In this document: in pieces, positions 25,801-34,088 of the stretch | How positions within the stretch are numbered: position 1 is the stretch's first letter | How the letters are laid out: each line of letters starts with the position of its first letter | Assembly: GCA_030427885.1 (NCBI GenBank) | Contig: JAUICM010000004.1 | Span: 455,550 to 519,549, forward strand | Reading direction: 5' to 3' | DNA from: Rhodothermia bacterium | Lineage (GTDB): Bacteria > Bacteroidota > Rhodothermia > Balneolales > Balneolaceae | DNA: 64,000 bases | The notes under the pieces: generated by a model | The model's input: the letters and a program-made list of their open reading frames with translations, nothing else | What the model was told of the DNA's origin: nothing | Databases searched by the model: none | Program-made: the position numbers and the translations under genes

Positions 25801-27333
25801 ATGCAACAGATCCTCAACTTCTTCGACTTCTCCACTGAAAAGATAAATTATAAGACTGAGATCCTGTCAGGACTGACCGTAGCCATGGCATTGATCCCGG
25901 AGGCTGTAGCTTTTGCACTGATCGCAGGTTTGTCACCTTTGACAGGTTTGTATGCCGCATTCATGATGGGGCTGGTTACGTCGATACTTGGGGGTCGACC
26001 CGGAATGATATCCGGAGCAACGGGAGCTGTAGCGGTCGTATTGGTGGCTCTCGCAAAGTCACATGGAGTAGAATATATTTTTGCTACCGTTATCCTGGCT
26101 GGGATACTCCAGGTTTCAGCGGGTGCTTTAAAGCTTGGTAAATTAATGAGATTGGTACCTCATCCGGTGATATTCGGGTTTGTGAATGGATTGGCCATTA
26201 TCATTTTTATGTCGCAGCTGGTACAATTCAAAGGTCCGGAGGGGAACTGGCTGACTGGTGCTGAAATGTATTATATGCTCGGACTGGTTGCATTAACCAT
26301 GCTTATCATCTGGGGACTTCCTAAGATCAGTAAAGCTCTTCCTGCTTCACTGGTTGCTATTCTTTCTGTATTCGGGATTGTTGTAGCTTTTGGTATCGAC
26401 ACCAAGACGGTAGGAGATGTTGCTTCTATTTCCGGTGGATTCCCTCCGTTTCATATACCTCAGGTTCCATTCAACCTGGAGATGCTGTCTATTATTTTTC
26501 CATATGCCGCAATCATGGCAGGAGTAGGACTGATCGAAAGTCTGTTGACCCTGAACATTATTGATGAGATCACTGAAACCCGTGGACGGGGAAACAAAGA
26601 AGCTGCGGCTCAGGGTGTGGCTAATATTCTGTCAGGATTGTTCTCAGGAATGGGTGGATGTGCTATGATCGGTCAGAGCCTGATCAACGTATCCGCAGGA
26701 GCGAGAGCCCGGTTGTCAGGTATTGTTGCTGCAGTGATGCTGCTGGTATTCATTATGTTTGGGGCCAGCCTGATCGAACGCATGCCTATGGCTGCTCTGA
26801 CCGGACTGATGATCATGGTATCCATCGGTACGTTTGAGTGGGCCAGCCTGAATACCTTCAACAAAATGCCGGTCTCAGATATTTTTGTGATGCTGCTGGT
26901 TACTATTGTGACAGCCGTTCTTCATAATCTTGCTTTGGCTGTTATTGTAGGGGTGATTATTGCCGCACTGGTCTTTGCCTGGGATAATGCCAAGCGGATC
27001 CGTGCCCGGAAGCATTTTGATGAGAACGGTGCCAAGCATTACGAGATCTATGGGCCACTTTTCTTTGGTTCAGTTACTGTTTTCAATGAGAAATTCGATG
27101 TGCTGAATGACCCCGATGAAGTAATCATCGACTTTGCCGAAAGCCGGGTAGTGGATATGTCCGCCATTGAGGCTTTGAATAAGATCACCGAGCGCTACCG
27201 GAAAGTTGGAAAACACGTTCATCTGAAGCACCTGAGTGCAGATTGCCGCAAGTTGCTCGCCAATGCCGATGAGATCATTGACGTGAATGTGATGGAAGAC
27301 CCAACCTACAAACTGGTGGTTGACAAAGTATAA
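25801..27333 (+). CDS. SulP-family anion permease with STAS domain
   Basis: A 510-residue inner-membrane transporter of the SLC26/SulP family (sulfate, bicarbonate or other anions). The first ~395 residues hold multiple membrane segments with VAMALIPEAVAFALIAGLSP and SGATGAVAVVL, the SulP signature area. The C-terminal ~100 residues form a STAS domain (VIIDFAESRVVDMSAIEALNKI). The substrate cannot be told. The 3' end overlaps the convergent acetyltransferase gene by 28 bases. Confidence 0.93.
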   Translation: MQQILNFFDFSTEKINYKTEILSGLTVAMALIPEAVAFALIAGLSPLTGLYAAFMMGLVTSILGGRPGMISGATGAVAVVLVALAKSHGVEYIFATVILAGILQVSAGALKLGKLMRLVPHPVIFGFVNGLAIIIFMSQLVQFKGPEGNWLTGAEMYYMLGLVALTMLIIWGLPKISKALPASLVAILSVFGIVVAFGIDTKTVGDVASISGGFPPFHIPQVPFNLEMLSIIFPYAAIMAGVGLIESLLTLNIIDEITETRGRGNKEAAAQGVANILSGLFSGMGGCAMIGQSLINVSAGARARLSGIVAAVMLLVFIMFGASLIERMPMAALTGLMIMVSIGTFEWASLNTFNKMPVSDIFVMLLVTIVTAVLHNLALAVIVGVIIAALVFAWDNAKRIRARKHFDENGAKHYEIYGPLFFGSVTVFNEKFDVLNDPDEVIIDFAESRVVDMSAIEALNKITERYRKVGKHVHLKHLSADCRKLLANADEIIDVNVMEDPTYKLVVDKV

Positions 27334-27821
27334 AGGTTCGAAAGACTTCCGTTATTAACTGCGAATTGTTTGGAGAATGTAAATCCGAGACGACTTAGTA
27401 AATTTTGGGAACGCTCGTTTCCGGGATGGGTCATTGCCAGGATAGTAGGAAGATTCAGAACAGCAGTAAAATGATCCAGGATGGCTTTAGTCGCTTCATA
27501 GGCATATCCTTTTCCCTCAAACTCAGGAAGAAAGGCAAAGCCAATATCGGGATGATCCAGGAAGTCACGTTGTAACAGGCCACACATTCCGATTGGAATA
27601 CCTGAGTCTGGTAACACTGACTTCATCAGGCCAAAGCCAAACTGATCAAAGCTTTTCCATGGCCCCGTTTTGATATAATCTTCAGCCGCTTCGATCGTAC
27701 GAATATTCCGGTCACCGATATATTGCAGCCATCCCTGAGAGTTCACCAGTTCCAATACGAAGGGAGCATCCTCAAGGGTAAGAGGTACAAGTTTAAGACG
27801 TTCTGTTTTGAGTTCCAGCAA
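27306..27821 (-). CDS. GNAT-family N-acetyltransferase
   Basis: A 171-residue RimJ/RimL-like acetyltransferase. It has LKTERLKLVPLTLEDAPFVLELVNS, GMCGLLQRDFLDHPDIGFAFLPEFEGKGYAYEA (the acetyl-CoA binding motif) and a C-terminal NERSQNLLSRLGF. This group acetylates small molecules or protein N-termini; the substrate is unknown. Converges with the SulP gene. Confidence 0.9.
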   Translation of the reverse strand: MLELKTERLKLVPLTLEDAPFVLELVNSQGWLQYIGDRNIRTIEAAEDYIKTGPWKSFDQFGFGLMKSVLPDSGIPIGMCGLLQRDFLDHPDIGFAFLPEFEGKGYAYEATKAILDHFTAVLNLPTILAMTHPGNERSQNLLSRLGFTFSKQFAVNNGSLSNLYTLSTTSL

Positions 27822-27845
27822 ATGAGTGAGTTTAGATGACTGAAA

Positions 27846-27882
27846 ATAAAAAAGCCCCGCATACTATTCATATGCGAGGCTT
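27846..27882 (-). terminator. Rho-independent terminator of the QorB-like gene
   Basis: On the minus strand AAGCCTCGCATA pairs with TATGCGGGGCTT across a 7-base loop and is followed by TTTTTT. It lies 20 bases after the stop of the reductase gene. Confidence 0.9.
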
Positions 27883-27901
27883 AAAAACTAACGGAGTATT
27901 T

Positions 27902-28777
27902 TCAGGAACTATAAACCTGTGTTAAAAATTCCTTCAAAGAAACCGGTTCACGACCGAGTAAATTTTTCATATCGTCATTGGCTGTGATGAACTCACCCTG
28001 TGCAATGGCGGACGAGAATCCTGCCGACATCCCAGCTGCAGCATCAGGGACACCTGCTTCTTTCATGGTTTTCATGAATTCTGCCACCGAAGGAGAAACA
28101 TAGTTGATCTCCTTACCCGAGATCTCAGATAGAATATCAGCTGCATCCTGAAAGGAATATGCTTCAATATTTCCGAAATCATAGGTTTTATTCTCGTGAC
28201 CTTTACCAGCCAGAACATTAGCCGCTGCTTCTGCCATGTCAGCACGAAGTGCAAATGCTCCTTTTCCATCTTCAACCGGCAGGTAGATCGTTCCTGTTTC
28301 CAGCACCTGATCGCCAATGAACATCGGGATGAAATCCATGTACACATTATTGAGCAGGATGGTATAATCCATCCCGCTTTCTGCCAGCCACTTCTCCGTA
28401 TTCATATGCGACTCAGCCACCATATAGATTGGTGAACTCTCGGTTTCATTTTTTCTCTGGAAGCTGGTGTAAACCACATGTTTTATTCCCGTCTTTTTTG
28501 CGGCATCCACTACATTCTTATGTTGCTCAGAACGGTTTGAAAGATCACTTCCGGATACGAACAAAATTTTATCAATTCCCTCGAAAGCGGTGACAAGGGA
28601 TTCAGGATCATTATAATCGCCAATTCGTACTTCAACACCTTTTTCTTTCAGAGGTTCAGCTTTTTCAGGATTACGTGCCATTGCATAAATAGTATCTCCT
28701 GTATTTTTGGAAAGCAGTGTTTCTATGGCTTTTTGTCCAAAGGGTCCCGTTGCTCCGGTTACTAGTAAATTGCTCAT
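27902..28777 (-). CDS. NmrA/QorB-like NAD(P)H:quinone oxidoreductase
   Basis: A 291-residue atypical short-chain dehydrogenase. It has the N-terminal nucleotide motif LLVTGATGPFGQKAIE, GVEVRIGDYNDPESL, YTSFQRKN and LAESGMDYTILLNNVYMDF, as in QorB (YtfG)-type quinone reductases. These detoxify quinones or electrophiles with NADPH. It is divergent from an HxlR regulator with a palindrome between them, and ends in its own terminator. Confidence 0.87.
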   Translation of the reverse strand: MSNLLVTGATGPFGQKAIETLLSKNTGDTIYAMARNPEKAEPLKEKGVEVRIGDYNDPESLVTAFEGIDKILFVSGSDLSNRSEQHKNVVDAAKKTGIKHVVYTSFQRKNETESSPIYMVAESHMNTEKWLAESGMDYTILLNNVYMDFIPMFIGDQVLETGTIYLPVEDGKGAFALRADMAEAAANVLAGKGHENKTYDFGNIEAYSFQDAADILSEISGKEINYVSPSVAEFMKTMKEAGVPDAAAGMSAGFSSAIAQGEFITANDDMKNLLGREPVSLKEFLTQVYSS

Positions 28778-28805
28778 ATGATGAATGATATTGGTTAATA
28801 ATGTA

Positions 28806-28828
28806 TAGTTACTTACTTTTAGTAACTA
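28806..28828. promoter_or_regulatory. Operator-like inverted repeat between QorB-like and HxlR genes
   Basis: TAGTTACT and AGTAACTA are perfect 8-base inverted arms with a 7-base spacer. The sequence resembles the TAGT-ACTA-type operators bound by YodB/HypR/QorR-family HxlR regulators. It lies 28 bases upstream of the reductase ATG. A second, weaker palindrome TTAC-TTTAAG-GTAA follows at 28881-28894, close to the regulator ATG, which could give autoregulation. Confidence 0.75.
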
Positions 28829-28918
28829 AAGATACGTTGATTGAAATACTTCATCAAGAAGGTACCGCGGTGTTCCATACTTACTTTAAGGTAACCCATG
28901 TAATGATATTAGTGACTT

Positions 28919-29287
28919 ATGGAAAATAATTATTTCGAAAAATATTCAGATGCCAGTAATTGTCCTGTGAGAAGAGTTATGGATCGCTTTGGGGATAAGT
29001 GGTCGACACTGGTTTTATTGATCCTTGCAGATGAACCTGTACTGCGTTTCAATGAACTCAGCAAAGCTATTCCGGATATCTCTCAGAAAATGCTTACTAC
29101 CACACTCAGAAGTTTAGAATCAGACGGACTGGTATTCAGAAAGGTGTATGCAGAAGTTCCCCCAAGGGTAGAATATAAGCTGACGGAAATGGGAGAGAGC
29201 TTAGTACCACATATCAAAGCGGTTGCTGACTGGGCTGCAAAGAATTTCGAGCGAATAGAACACTCAAGAGCTGAATACAGCTCCTGA
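28919..29287 (+). CDS. HxlR-family transcriptional regulator
   Basis: A 122-residue winged-helix protein. NCPVRRVMDRFGDKWSTLVLL is the HxlR signature, followed by LRFNELSKAIPDISQKMLTTTLRSLESDGLV and a wing VPPRVEYKLTEMGESL. A single N-terminal cysteine (C15) matches the redox-sensing Cys of YodB/QorR relatives. The divergent QorB-like reductase is its probable target, so this looks like a quinone/electrophile-responsive repressor. Confidence 0.92.
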   Translation: MENNYFEKYSDASNCPVRRVMDRFGDKWSTLVLLILADEPVLRFNELSKAIPDISQKMLTTTLRSLESDGLVFRKVYAEVPPRVEYKLTEMGESLVPHIKAVADWAAKNFERIEHSRAEYSS

Positions 29288-29300
29288 AGATAATTTTTTA

Positions 29301-29603
29301 TCAAAATTTGGTTGTATCCATTCGATTATCAAATAACCTGACTATGCTGATCATTTTTTCTTCCGTTCTTACGAAATAGAAAATGGAAGTTTGTTTTGAT
29401 AGTACTGAACGTCTGAGTTCTGGTTTTATCTTTGACGCTCGAAACAATTTGGGGTATTTCCCGATCATTTCTATTCGGTTGAATAATTTTTCCTGAAATC
29501 GATTAACCTCTCGGGGGGTCCATTCTCGTGATAAGTAGTCCAGTATAGAAGAAAGATCTTCTAAGGAATGATCTGACCATGTGATCTTATAGTCATAATC
29601 CAT
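29301..29603 (-). CDS. RelE/ParE-family toxin
   Basis: A 100-residue basic protein of the RelE/ParE fold. It has ITWSDHSLEDLSSILDYLSREW, a FQEKLFNRIEMIGKYPKLFRAS helix-strand pattern and FYFVRTEEKMISIVRLFDNRMD. ParE types target gyrase and RelE types cut mRNA; the sequence does not decide between them, though FDNRMD is ParE-like. It overlaps the antitoxin gene by 11 bases. Confidence 0.87.
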   Translation of the reverse strand: MDYDYKITWSDHSLEDLSSILDYLSREWTPREVNRFQEKLFNRIEMIGKYPKLFRASKIKPELRRSVLSKQTSIFYFVRTEEKMISIVRLFDNRMDTTKF

Positions 29604-29820
29604 ATCGAGCCTTTACTTCTTCATGAGAAGTTACGCGCCCGTTTTGAATGTCCTTTAATCCTTCATTAATCTTTTTTCTTTCATCGGCTGAAAGGCTATC
29701 TAGAATATCACCATCTTCTTTAAGACTGTTGATAAGATCGTAAATGGCTTCGATGTACTCATCGTTTGGAGTATTACTTAACCAATCTAAAATTGCTTGT
29801 TTTTTCTCTTGAACGGCCAT
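29593..29820 (-). CDS. Antitoxin of a RelE/ParE module
   Basis: A 75-residue acidic helical protein upstream of, and overlapping, the toxin gene. It has LDWLSNTPNDEYIEAIYDLINSL and the C-terminal DIQNGRVTSHEEVKARYGL, a form seen in small addiction-module antitoxins. No DNA-binding domain is obvious. The order antitoxin-toxin and the coding overlap are the usual arrangement. Confidence 0.82.
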   Translation of the reverse strand: MAVQEKKQAILDWLSNTPNDEYIEAIYDLINSLKEDGDILDSLSADERKKINEGLKDIQNGRVTSHEEVKARYGL

Positions 29821-29882
29821 GGTTTTTAATTTTTTGATCTAAAATAATATGTGAAAACCGAAGGCTACATCAAAACATACTA

Positions 29883-31076
29883 TCAGGAAATAGAAGCCAA
29901 TCCCTTTTTAAACCTATTCATAGCTTCCTCAAGGTCAGCTATCGAAGCGGCATAGCTCATTCGAAGTCCGTTGGGTTCGCCAAAAGCATCACCGGGGACA
30001 ACGGCTAGTCCAAATTCATCCAACAGATAAAGACACAGATCAGTAGAAGTTTCAATCACTGAACCGTCTGCTTTTTTAGATCCCAGATAAGAAGAGATAT
30101 CAGGGAATACATAGAACGCTCCGCCTGGTGTGAAGCAGCTAACTCCTTCAATAGAATTGAGTGAGTCCACCATGAAGTCACGGCGTTTTTTAAATTCCTC
30201 GCGCATAGCATGAACTTCACTCAGGTCATGGTTGTAAGCAGCAGTTCCGGCAGCCTGAGAAATGGTTGAAGGTGCGGAAGTTTCCTGGCTCTGAATTTTG
30301 GAAACTGCTTTCACGATAGATTCTTCAGCGGCAAGATAACCGAGTCTCCAGCCGGTCATGGCAAATCCTTTAGAAAATCCGTTCACCACAACCACACGGT
30401 CTTTTAGGTCAGGGGCTACATTAAGGATACTTACATGATCCCCATCAAATACTATGTATTCGTAGATCTCATCTGAGATCACCATCACATCGGGATATTT
30501 GCGAAGTACTTCAGCGAGCCCTTCCAGGTCTTTTGCGCTGTAGCATGAACCGGTCGGGTTCGAAGGAGAACAAAGGATCAGGACACGGGTTTTATCGGTA
30601 ATAGCTTCTTCAAGTTCTGCAGGAGTTAGTTTGAAGTCATTTTCAAAGGAAGTCCGGATCGTAACAGAAGTACCTTCAGCCAGTCGGGTCATTTCAGGAT
30701 AAGAAACCCAGTAAGGTGCCGGAATGATCACCTCATCACCAGGATTGACCAAAGCAAGTAATGCAAAGCCAACCGATTGCTTTGCCCCGTTAGAGCAGAT
30801 GATCTGCGAAGGATCATAATCCAGGCCGTTATCACGTTTCAGCTTGGCGCAAATAGCCTCACGCAGTTCCGGTGTACCAGGATTCATAGTGTATCCATGC
30901 TGACCACCATTGATAGCTTCAATGGCTGCATCACAAATATATTTTGGGGTCTTGAAATCCGGTTCGCCGGCGCTTAGCGATACAATGGATTTGCCTTCTC
31001 GTTTAAGTTCTTTGGCACGTCCGGTTACTTTCAGGGTTGCTGATGGTTGCAGATTCTGCGCGCGTTGTGAGATCAT
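29883..31076 (-). CDS. Class I pyridoxal-phosphate aminotransferase (aspartate aminotransferase type)
   Basis: A 397-residue aminotransferase of the Ib subgroup (aspartate or aspartate/prephenate). It has SAGEPDFKTPKYI, CSNGAKQSVGFALLALVNPGDEVIIPAPYWVSYP, SPSNPTG, ISDEIYEYIVFDG and the PLP-lysine K236 in NGFSKGFAMTGWRLGY. It transfers amino groups between aspartate and 2-oxoglutarate. Upstream lies a family A repeat. Confidence 0.93.
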   Translation of the reverse strand: MISQRAQNLQPSATLKVTGRAKELKREGKSIVSLSAGEPDFKTPKYICDAAIEAINGGQHGYTMNPGTPELREAICAKLKRDNGLDYDPSQIICSNGAKQSVGFALLALVNPGDEVIIPAPYWVSYPEMTRLAEGTSVTIRTSFENDFKLTPAELEEAITDKTRVLILCSPSNPTGSCYSAKDLEGLAEVLRKYPDVMVISDEIYEYIVFDGDHVSILNVAPDLKDRVVVVNGFSKGFAMTGWRLGYLAAEESIVKAVSKIQSQETSAPSTISQAAGTAAYNHDLSEVHAMREEFKKRRDFMVDSLNSIEGVSCFTPGGAFYVFPDISSYLGSKKADGSVIETSTDLCLYLLDEFGLAVVPGDAFGEPNGLRMSYAASIADLEEAMNRFKKGLASIS

Positions 31077-31160
31077 GATCTGGTTAGTATTGAGTGATTA
31101 AGGAGTGAGTGGGAAAATAGAGAAAAAGCCAGTAAGTGTAAGGTCTATTTTAACAGATTA

Positions 31161-31296
31161 AAGTCCTCCCTTGAGGGAGGTATCATTTTTGGTTTACCAA
31201 AAAGACGGAGGGTGTTGCAAGACAGTCTGTATGGTAACACCCCTCGAAAAGTCCAAAGAACTTTTTGGACTTTTATCTCCCCTCAAGGGGAGACTT
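31161..31296. repeat. Intergenic inverted repeat, family A, copy 3
   Basis: The left end is AAGTCCTCCCTTGAGGGAGG (31161-31180) and the right end CTCCCCTCAAGGGGAGACTT (31277-31296), which form inverted ends. Inside are GGAGGGTGTTG and its partner AACACCCCTCG, and an AAGTCCAAA/TTTGGACTT hairpin near 31248-31272. It lies between the aminotransferase and coaD genes. Confidence 0.75.
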
Positions 31297-31300
31297 AGAT

Positions 31301-31798
31301 CTATTGATTACCAGAGTATTTGGCTTTGAGTGCTTCAGCTACATTAGGAGGAACGAAAGAAGAAAGGTCTCCTCCCCAATAAGCTATTTCCTTAACAAGC
31401 GAAGCTGAAATAAATGTGAACTCTTCATCAGGCATAAGGAAGATGGTATCCACACTCGGTTGAAGGCGTTTGTTGGTGAGTGCCATTCTGAATTCATACT
31501 CGAAATCTGAGATCTGGCGAACGCCCCGGATAAGGGTCTTGGCTTTCATTTTTGTAGCGTGATTGACCAGAAGCCCTTTGAATTTATTTACCTCCACATT
31601 CCTGGCCCAGGTTTTACCTCTCAGGCATTCATTGATCAGATCAATACGCTCTTCACCACTGAATACGCTGCTTTTTTCCTTATTCACTGCAACGGTCACG
31701 ATCACTTTCTCAAACAGTTTTGTAGCACGCTCGAGGATGTCGAGGTGTCCGTACGTGATGGGATCAAAAGATCCGGGATATAGGGCAATGGTGTTCAT
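31301..31798 (-). CDS. coaD: Pantetheine-phosphate adenylyltransferase
   Basis: Catalyses 4'-phosphopantetheine + ATP to dephospho-CoA. YPGSFDPITYGHLDIL contains the (T/H)xGH nucleotidyl-transferase motif, RGVRQISDFEYEF is typical of CoaD, and FISASLVKEIA matches the ISSTxxR-type loop. I use the ATG at 31798; the frame continues to a TTG four codons upstream. It is on the same strand as rsmD, separated by an inverted repeat. Confidence 0.95.
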   Translation of the reverse strand: MNTIALYPGSFDPITYGHLDILERATKLFEKVIVTVAVNKEKSSVFSGEERIDLINECLRGKTWARNVEVNKFKGLLVNHATKMKAKTLIRGVRQISDFEYEFRMALTNKRLQPSVDTIFLMPDEEFTFISASLVKEIAYWGGDLSSFVPPNVAEALKAKYSGNQ

Positions 31799-31828
31799 AG
31801 GCTGTTTCAATGTTCAATTAACAATGGG

Positions 31829-31864
31829 TCAATTAAGAATAAAGTAGTATCTATTCTTAATTGA
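31829..31864. repeat. Hairpin repeat, family B, copy 1
   Basis: A perfect 13-base stem TCAATTAAGAATA/TATTCTTAATTGA with a 10-base loop lies between coaD and rsmD. Further complementary segments (CAATGTTCAATTAAC on the left, TTGTTAATTG on the right) extend the structure. The CAATTAAGAAT unit recurs at 63899-63972. Confidence 0.75.
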
Positions 31865-31888
31865 TCATTGAACAATTGTTAATTGTAA

Positions 31889-32434
31889 TTATACCGGATG
31901 CTTCTCAAAAATACTAACGGTGGTTCTGCCGTAGGCTTTGCTGAAGAAGCAGTTTGGGTGATCGTCGTAGTTGTGATATTTGTCGTGCTCCAGGATGAAC
32001 CAGCCTTCTTCACTCAGCCAGTTGTTCTCCAGAATGAGCGCGATCATCTCATCCATCCATTCATAGTTGTAAGGAGGGTCGCAAAAGATGAAATCGTAAG
32101 GAATAGCCATGCCTGCCAGGTAACTCTGAACATCCGCGACATTGGTGCGAATCTGGCCTTCAACCCCGAAGCCTTCAGCTGTTTTCTCTATCAGCCGCAC
32201 ATTTTTAGGATCCAGTTCAACATATGTGACGTTCTTAGCACCACGGGAAATGGCTTCAAATCCCAGATTTCCTGATCCTCCAAAAAGATCCAGTACAGTG
32301 GAGCCTTCAATGAACTTATACACCTCGATCTTATTGAAGATACTTTCTTTGGTACGATCAGTGGTTGGACGCACATCCAGCCCTTTGGGGATGTTGATAC
32401 GTCGGCCTTTAAGTTTTCCAGTGATGATCCGCAT
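31889..32434 (-). CDS. rsmD: 16S rRNA (guanine(966)-N2)-methyltransferase
   Basis: A 181-residue RsmD. Diagnostic segments are MRIITGKLKGRRINIPKGLDVRPTTDRTKESIFN, VLDLFGGSGNLGFEAISRGA (SAM binding) and FIFCDPPYNYEWM (the DPPY catalytic motif). It modifies G966 of 16S rRNA. The neighbours coaD and a DUF3822-like gene are a familiar Bacteroidota arrangement. Confidence 0.95.
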   Translation of the reverse strand: MRIITGKLKGRRINIPKGLDVRPTTDRTKESIFNKIEVYKFIEGSTVLDLFGGSGNLGFEAISRGAKNVTYVELDPKNVRLIEKTAEGFGVEGQIRTNVADVQSYLAGMAIPYDFIFCDPPYNYEWMDEMIALILENNWLSEEGWFILEHDKYHNYDDHPNCFFSKAYGRTTVSIFEKHPV

Positions 32435-32468
32435 GCGGAGTTGTATGTTAAAGAGAGATTATATGCTT

Positions 32469-32546
32469 GTCATTTCGAACGAATGTGAGAAATCTACAAA
32501 TCTTTGGAATAACTCTTGTTAGATTTCTCGTTTCACTCGAAATGAC
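32469..32546. repeat. Long interrupted inverted repeat, family C
   Basis: GTCATTTCGA (32469-32478) pairs with TCGAAATGAC (32537-32546), and AGAAATCT (32488-32495) with AGATTTCT (32521-32528). The structure lies in the gap between rsmD and the DUF3822-like gene. The sequence type is common as a scattered repeat in related genomes. Confidence 0.7.
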
Positions 32547-32565
32547 GAATCAGGGTCTGAAATTT

Positions 32566-33426
32566 CTAAAAATCGAGAGAAGTTAAAATAGCCGGGAAGG
32601 CAGCTGCAAGGTCGAACCCGTAGGTTAGTTCATCAGCTACAACCCCCATCTCGTCAAGGGAGTTCAGATTTACGATCTTTGAGGATTTATCCCAGAATCC
32701 CTGCAGGGATGTTTCCACTTCATGAGTCTCAAAACCAAAAAGATAGATATTTTCATGCAATCCCTTTATCCAGGGAGAATGATTGGCATGCTGAAGCCAA
32801 TGGTATGGAAGATCTTCAGTCTGGTCGAATTTGATATAAGTGGCAGCTCTGAATTTGCCCAACAGAAAAGAGCTGAGCGAAAGTACGTTTTTGTGGCAAC
32901 CGATCATCAGAAAAGAACCGCCGGGTTTATTGAAAGAAGACCATTTCTGGGCTAATTCGAAATCGCTGAGAAATTCAGTTGTGGGCAGGTCCTCAGTAAG
33001 GGCATCAAAGCCCCCCATGATATTCCGGCGTCGGATACTGAGGAACTTATACTGGCTTTTGCTTACCGTATGCCAGGTCGGTTCAATATCCTCACGTTCC
33101 ACTCCCTTCATGATAATAGCCAGATGATCTTCGCGTTCATCTGAATTATCATATACTACTTTTGGAAGAGCGGTCCAGCATTCATTAGCCGGATAGGTAA
33201 GTGCACGAACAGATTTTATATCATATTCATCCCGCAGTTTCCTGAAGATGGAATTTACATGCGGAAAGTGATCCGGGTGCCTTGTGGTGATGGCTTCCGT
33301 TACATCAAAATTGAAGTCGAAAGAGCCGATACGCAAAAGGTGTTTGTCGTTTTCCGGATCATTGATCGAATAGAATAAGCGATCCGAAAAGAAACAAACA
33401 CCTAAATTTGCTGACGTATCATCCAT
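32566..33426 (-). CDS. DUF3822-like protein
   Basis: A 286-residue cytoplasmic protein without clear catalytic motifs. Length, charge pattern and the N-terminal LGVCFFSDRLFYSIND segment, with its position beside rsmD and coaD, fit DUF3822, a Bacteroidota family with a proposed actin-like fold. The match is my recollection of pattern and context, not a search. Its ATG overlaps the upstream gene's stop by one base, implying translational coupling with that membrane protein. Confidence 0.55.
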   Translation of the reverse strand: MDDTSANLGVCFFSDRLFYSINDPENDKHLLRIGSFDFNFDVTEAITTRHPDHFPHVNSIFRKLRDEYDIKSVRALTYPANECWTALPKVVYDNSDEREDHLAIIMKGVEREDIEPTWHTVSKSQYKFLSIRRRNIMGGFDALTEDLPTTEFLSDFELAQKWSSFNKPGGSFLMIGCHKNVLSLSSFLLGKFRAATYIKFDQTEDLPYHWLQHANHSPWIKGLHENIYLFGFETHEVETSLQGFWDKSSKIVNLNSLDEMGVVADELTYGFDLAAAFPAILTSLDF

Positions 33427-33902
33427 TAATTCCAGTTGGGAGCGTTACGCATCGTAGTTCTTGACAAACTACCTACCGCGTCATCGGTATCAGGATCTTC
33501 AAGCAGATACAATGGAGGACGTGTAGTGTCGATATGAGTATAAATGAAACGAGCTCCGGATTCTCTTGGAGTAACAATCATGGTCTCAGGAGAATATTCC
33601 AGAGGAGGAGCTTGTCTGAAAAGGGTATCACCCATAGCTACCATCATAGAATCAGTTTGCAGGAAAGTAACGACGGAATCAAGCCCGCCCTCGGTTGGAG
33701 GGAAATGACCATATACCGACTCGTACTGTACCAATGCATCTTTTAGAGTAAGCATCCTGGTGCGAACACGCTCAGTTTCTGCTTCTCTCTCCTTGACCAC
33801 TTGATAAGGTGTTACGATTGAATCGTATAAAAGCCATGAAAGAGCGATAATTATAATGCCTAGAACGACGCTTAAAATTTTGTTTCGGGTATCAATATTC
33901 AT
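33426..33902 (-). CDS. Membrane-anchored protein with pseudopilin-like periplasmic part
   Basis: A 158-residue protein with one N-terminal membrane helix (about 9-26), a charged helix (KEREAETERVRTRMLTLKDAL) and then YESVYGHFPPTEGGLDSVVTFL. The last stretch resembles the Y..G.YP.TE.GL..L motif of GspG-type pseudopilins. There is no prepilin peptidase site before the helix, so it would not be processed as a pilin. Function is unknown. It is the first gene of a minus-strand group with the DUF3822-like gene. Confidence 0.7.
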   Translation of the reverse strand: MNIDTRNKILSVVLGIIIIALSWLLYDSIVTPYQVVKEREAETERVRTRMLTLKDALVQYESVYGHFPPTEGGLDSVVTFLQTDSMMVAMGDTLFRQAPPLEYSPETMIVTPRESGARFIYTHIDTTRPPLYLLEDPDTDDAVGSLSRTTMRNAPNWN

Positions 33903-34088
33903 TTGAAAAGCAGATCAGTTAATCAATTAGTTAAAAAAAGTGAAATTCAGCTTTAAAACAGAGAGCAGAAAATACATGCACACCTATTTATATGCAACCT
34001 GTTGAAGTGCTGAAAAAAATAACACTACAATAATTTAACCTCCTTTCTATCTTTTGTAGTATATCACAGCTTAAAATTAATTCTTCTT

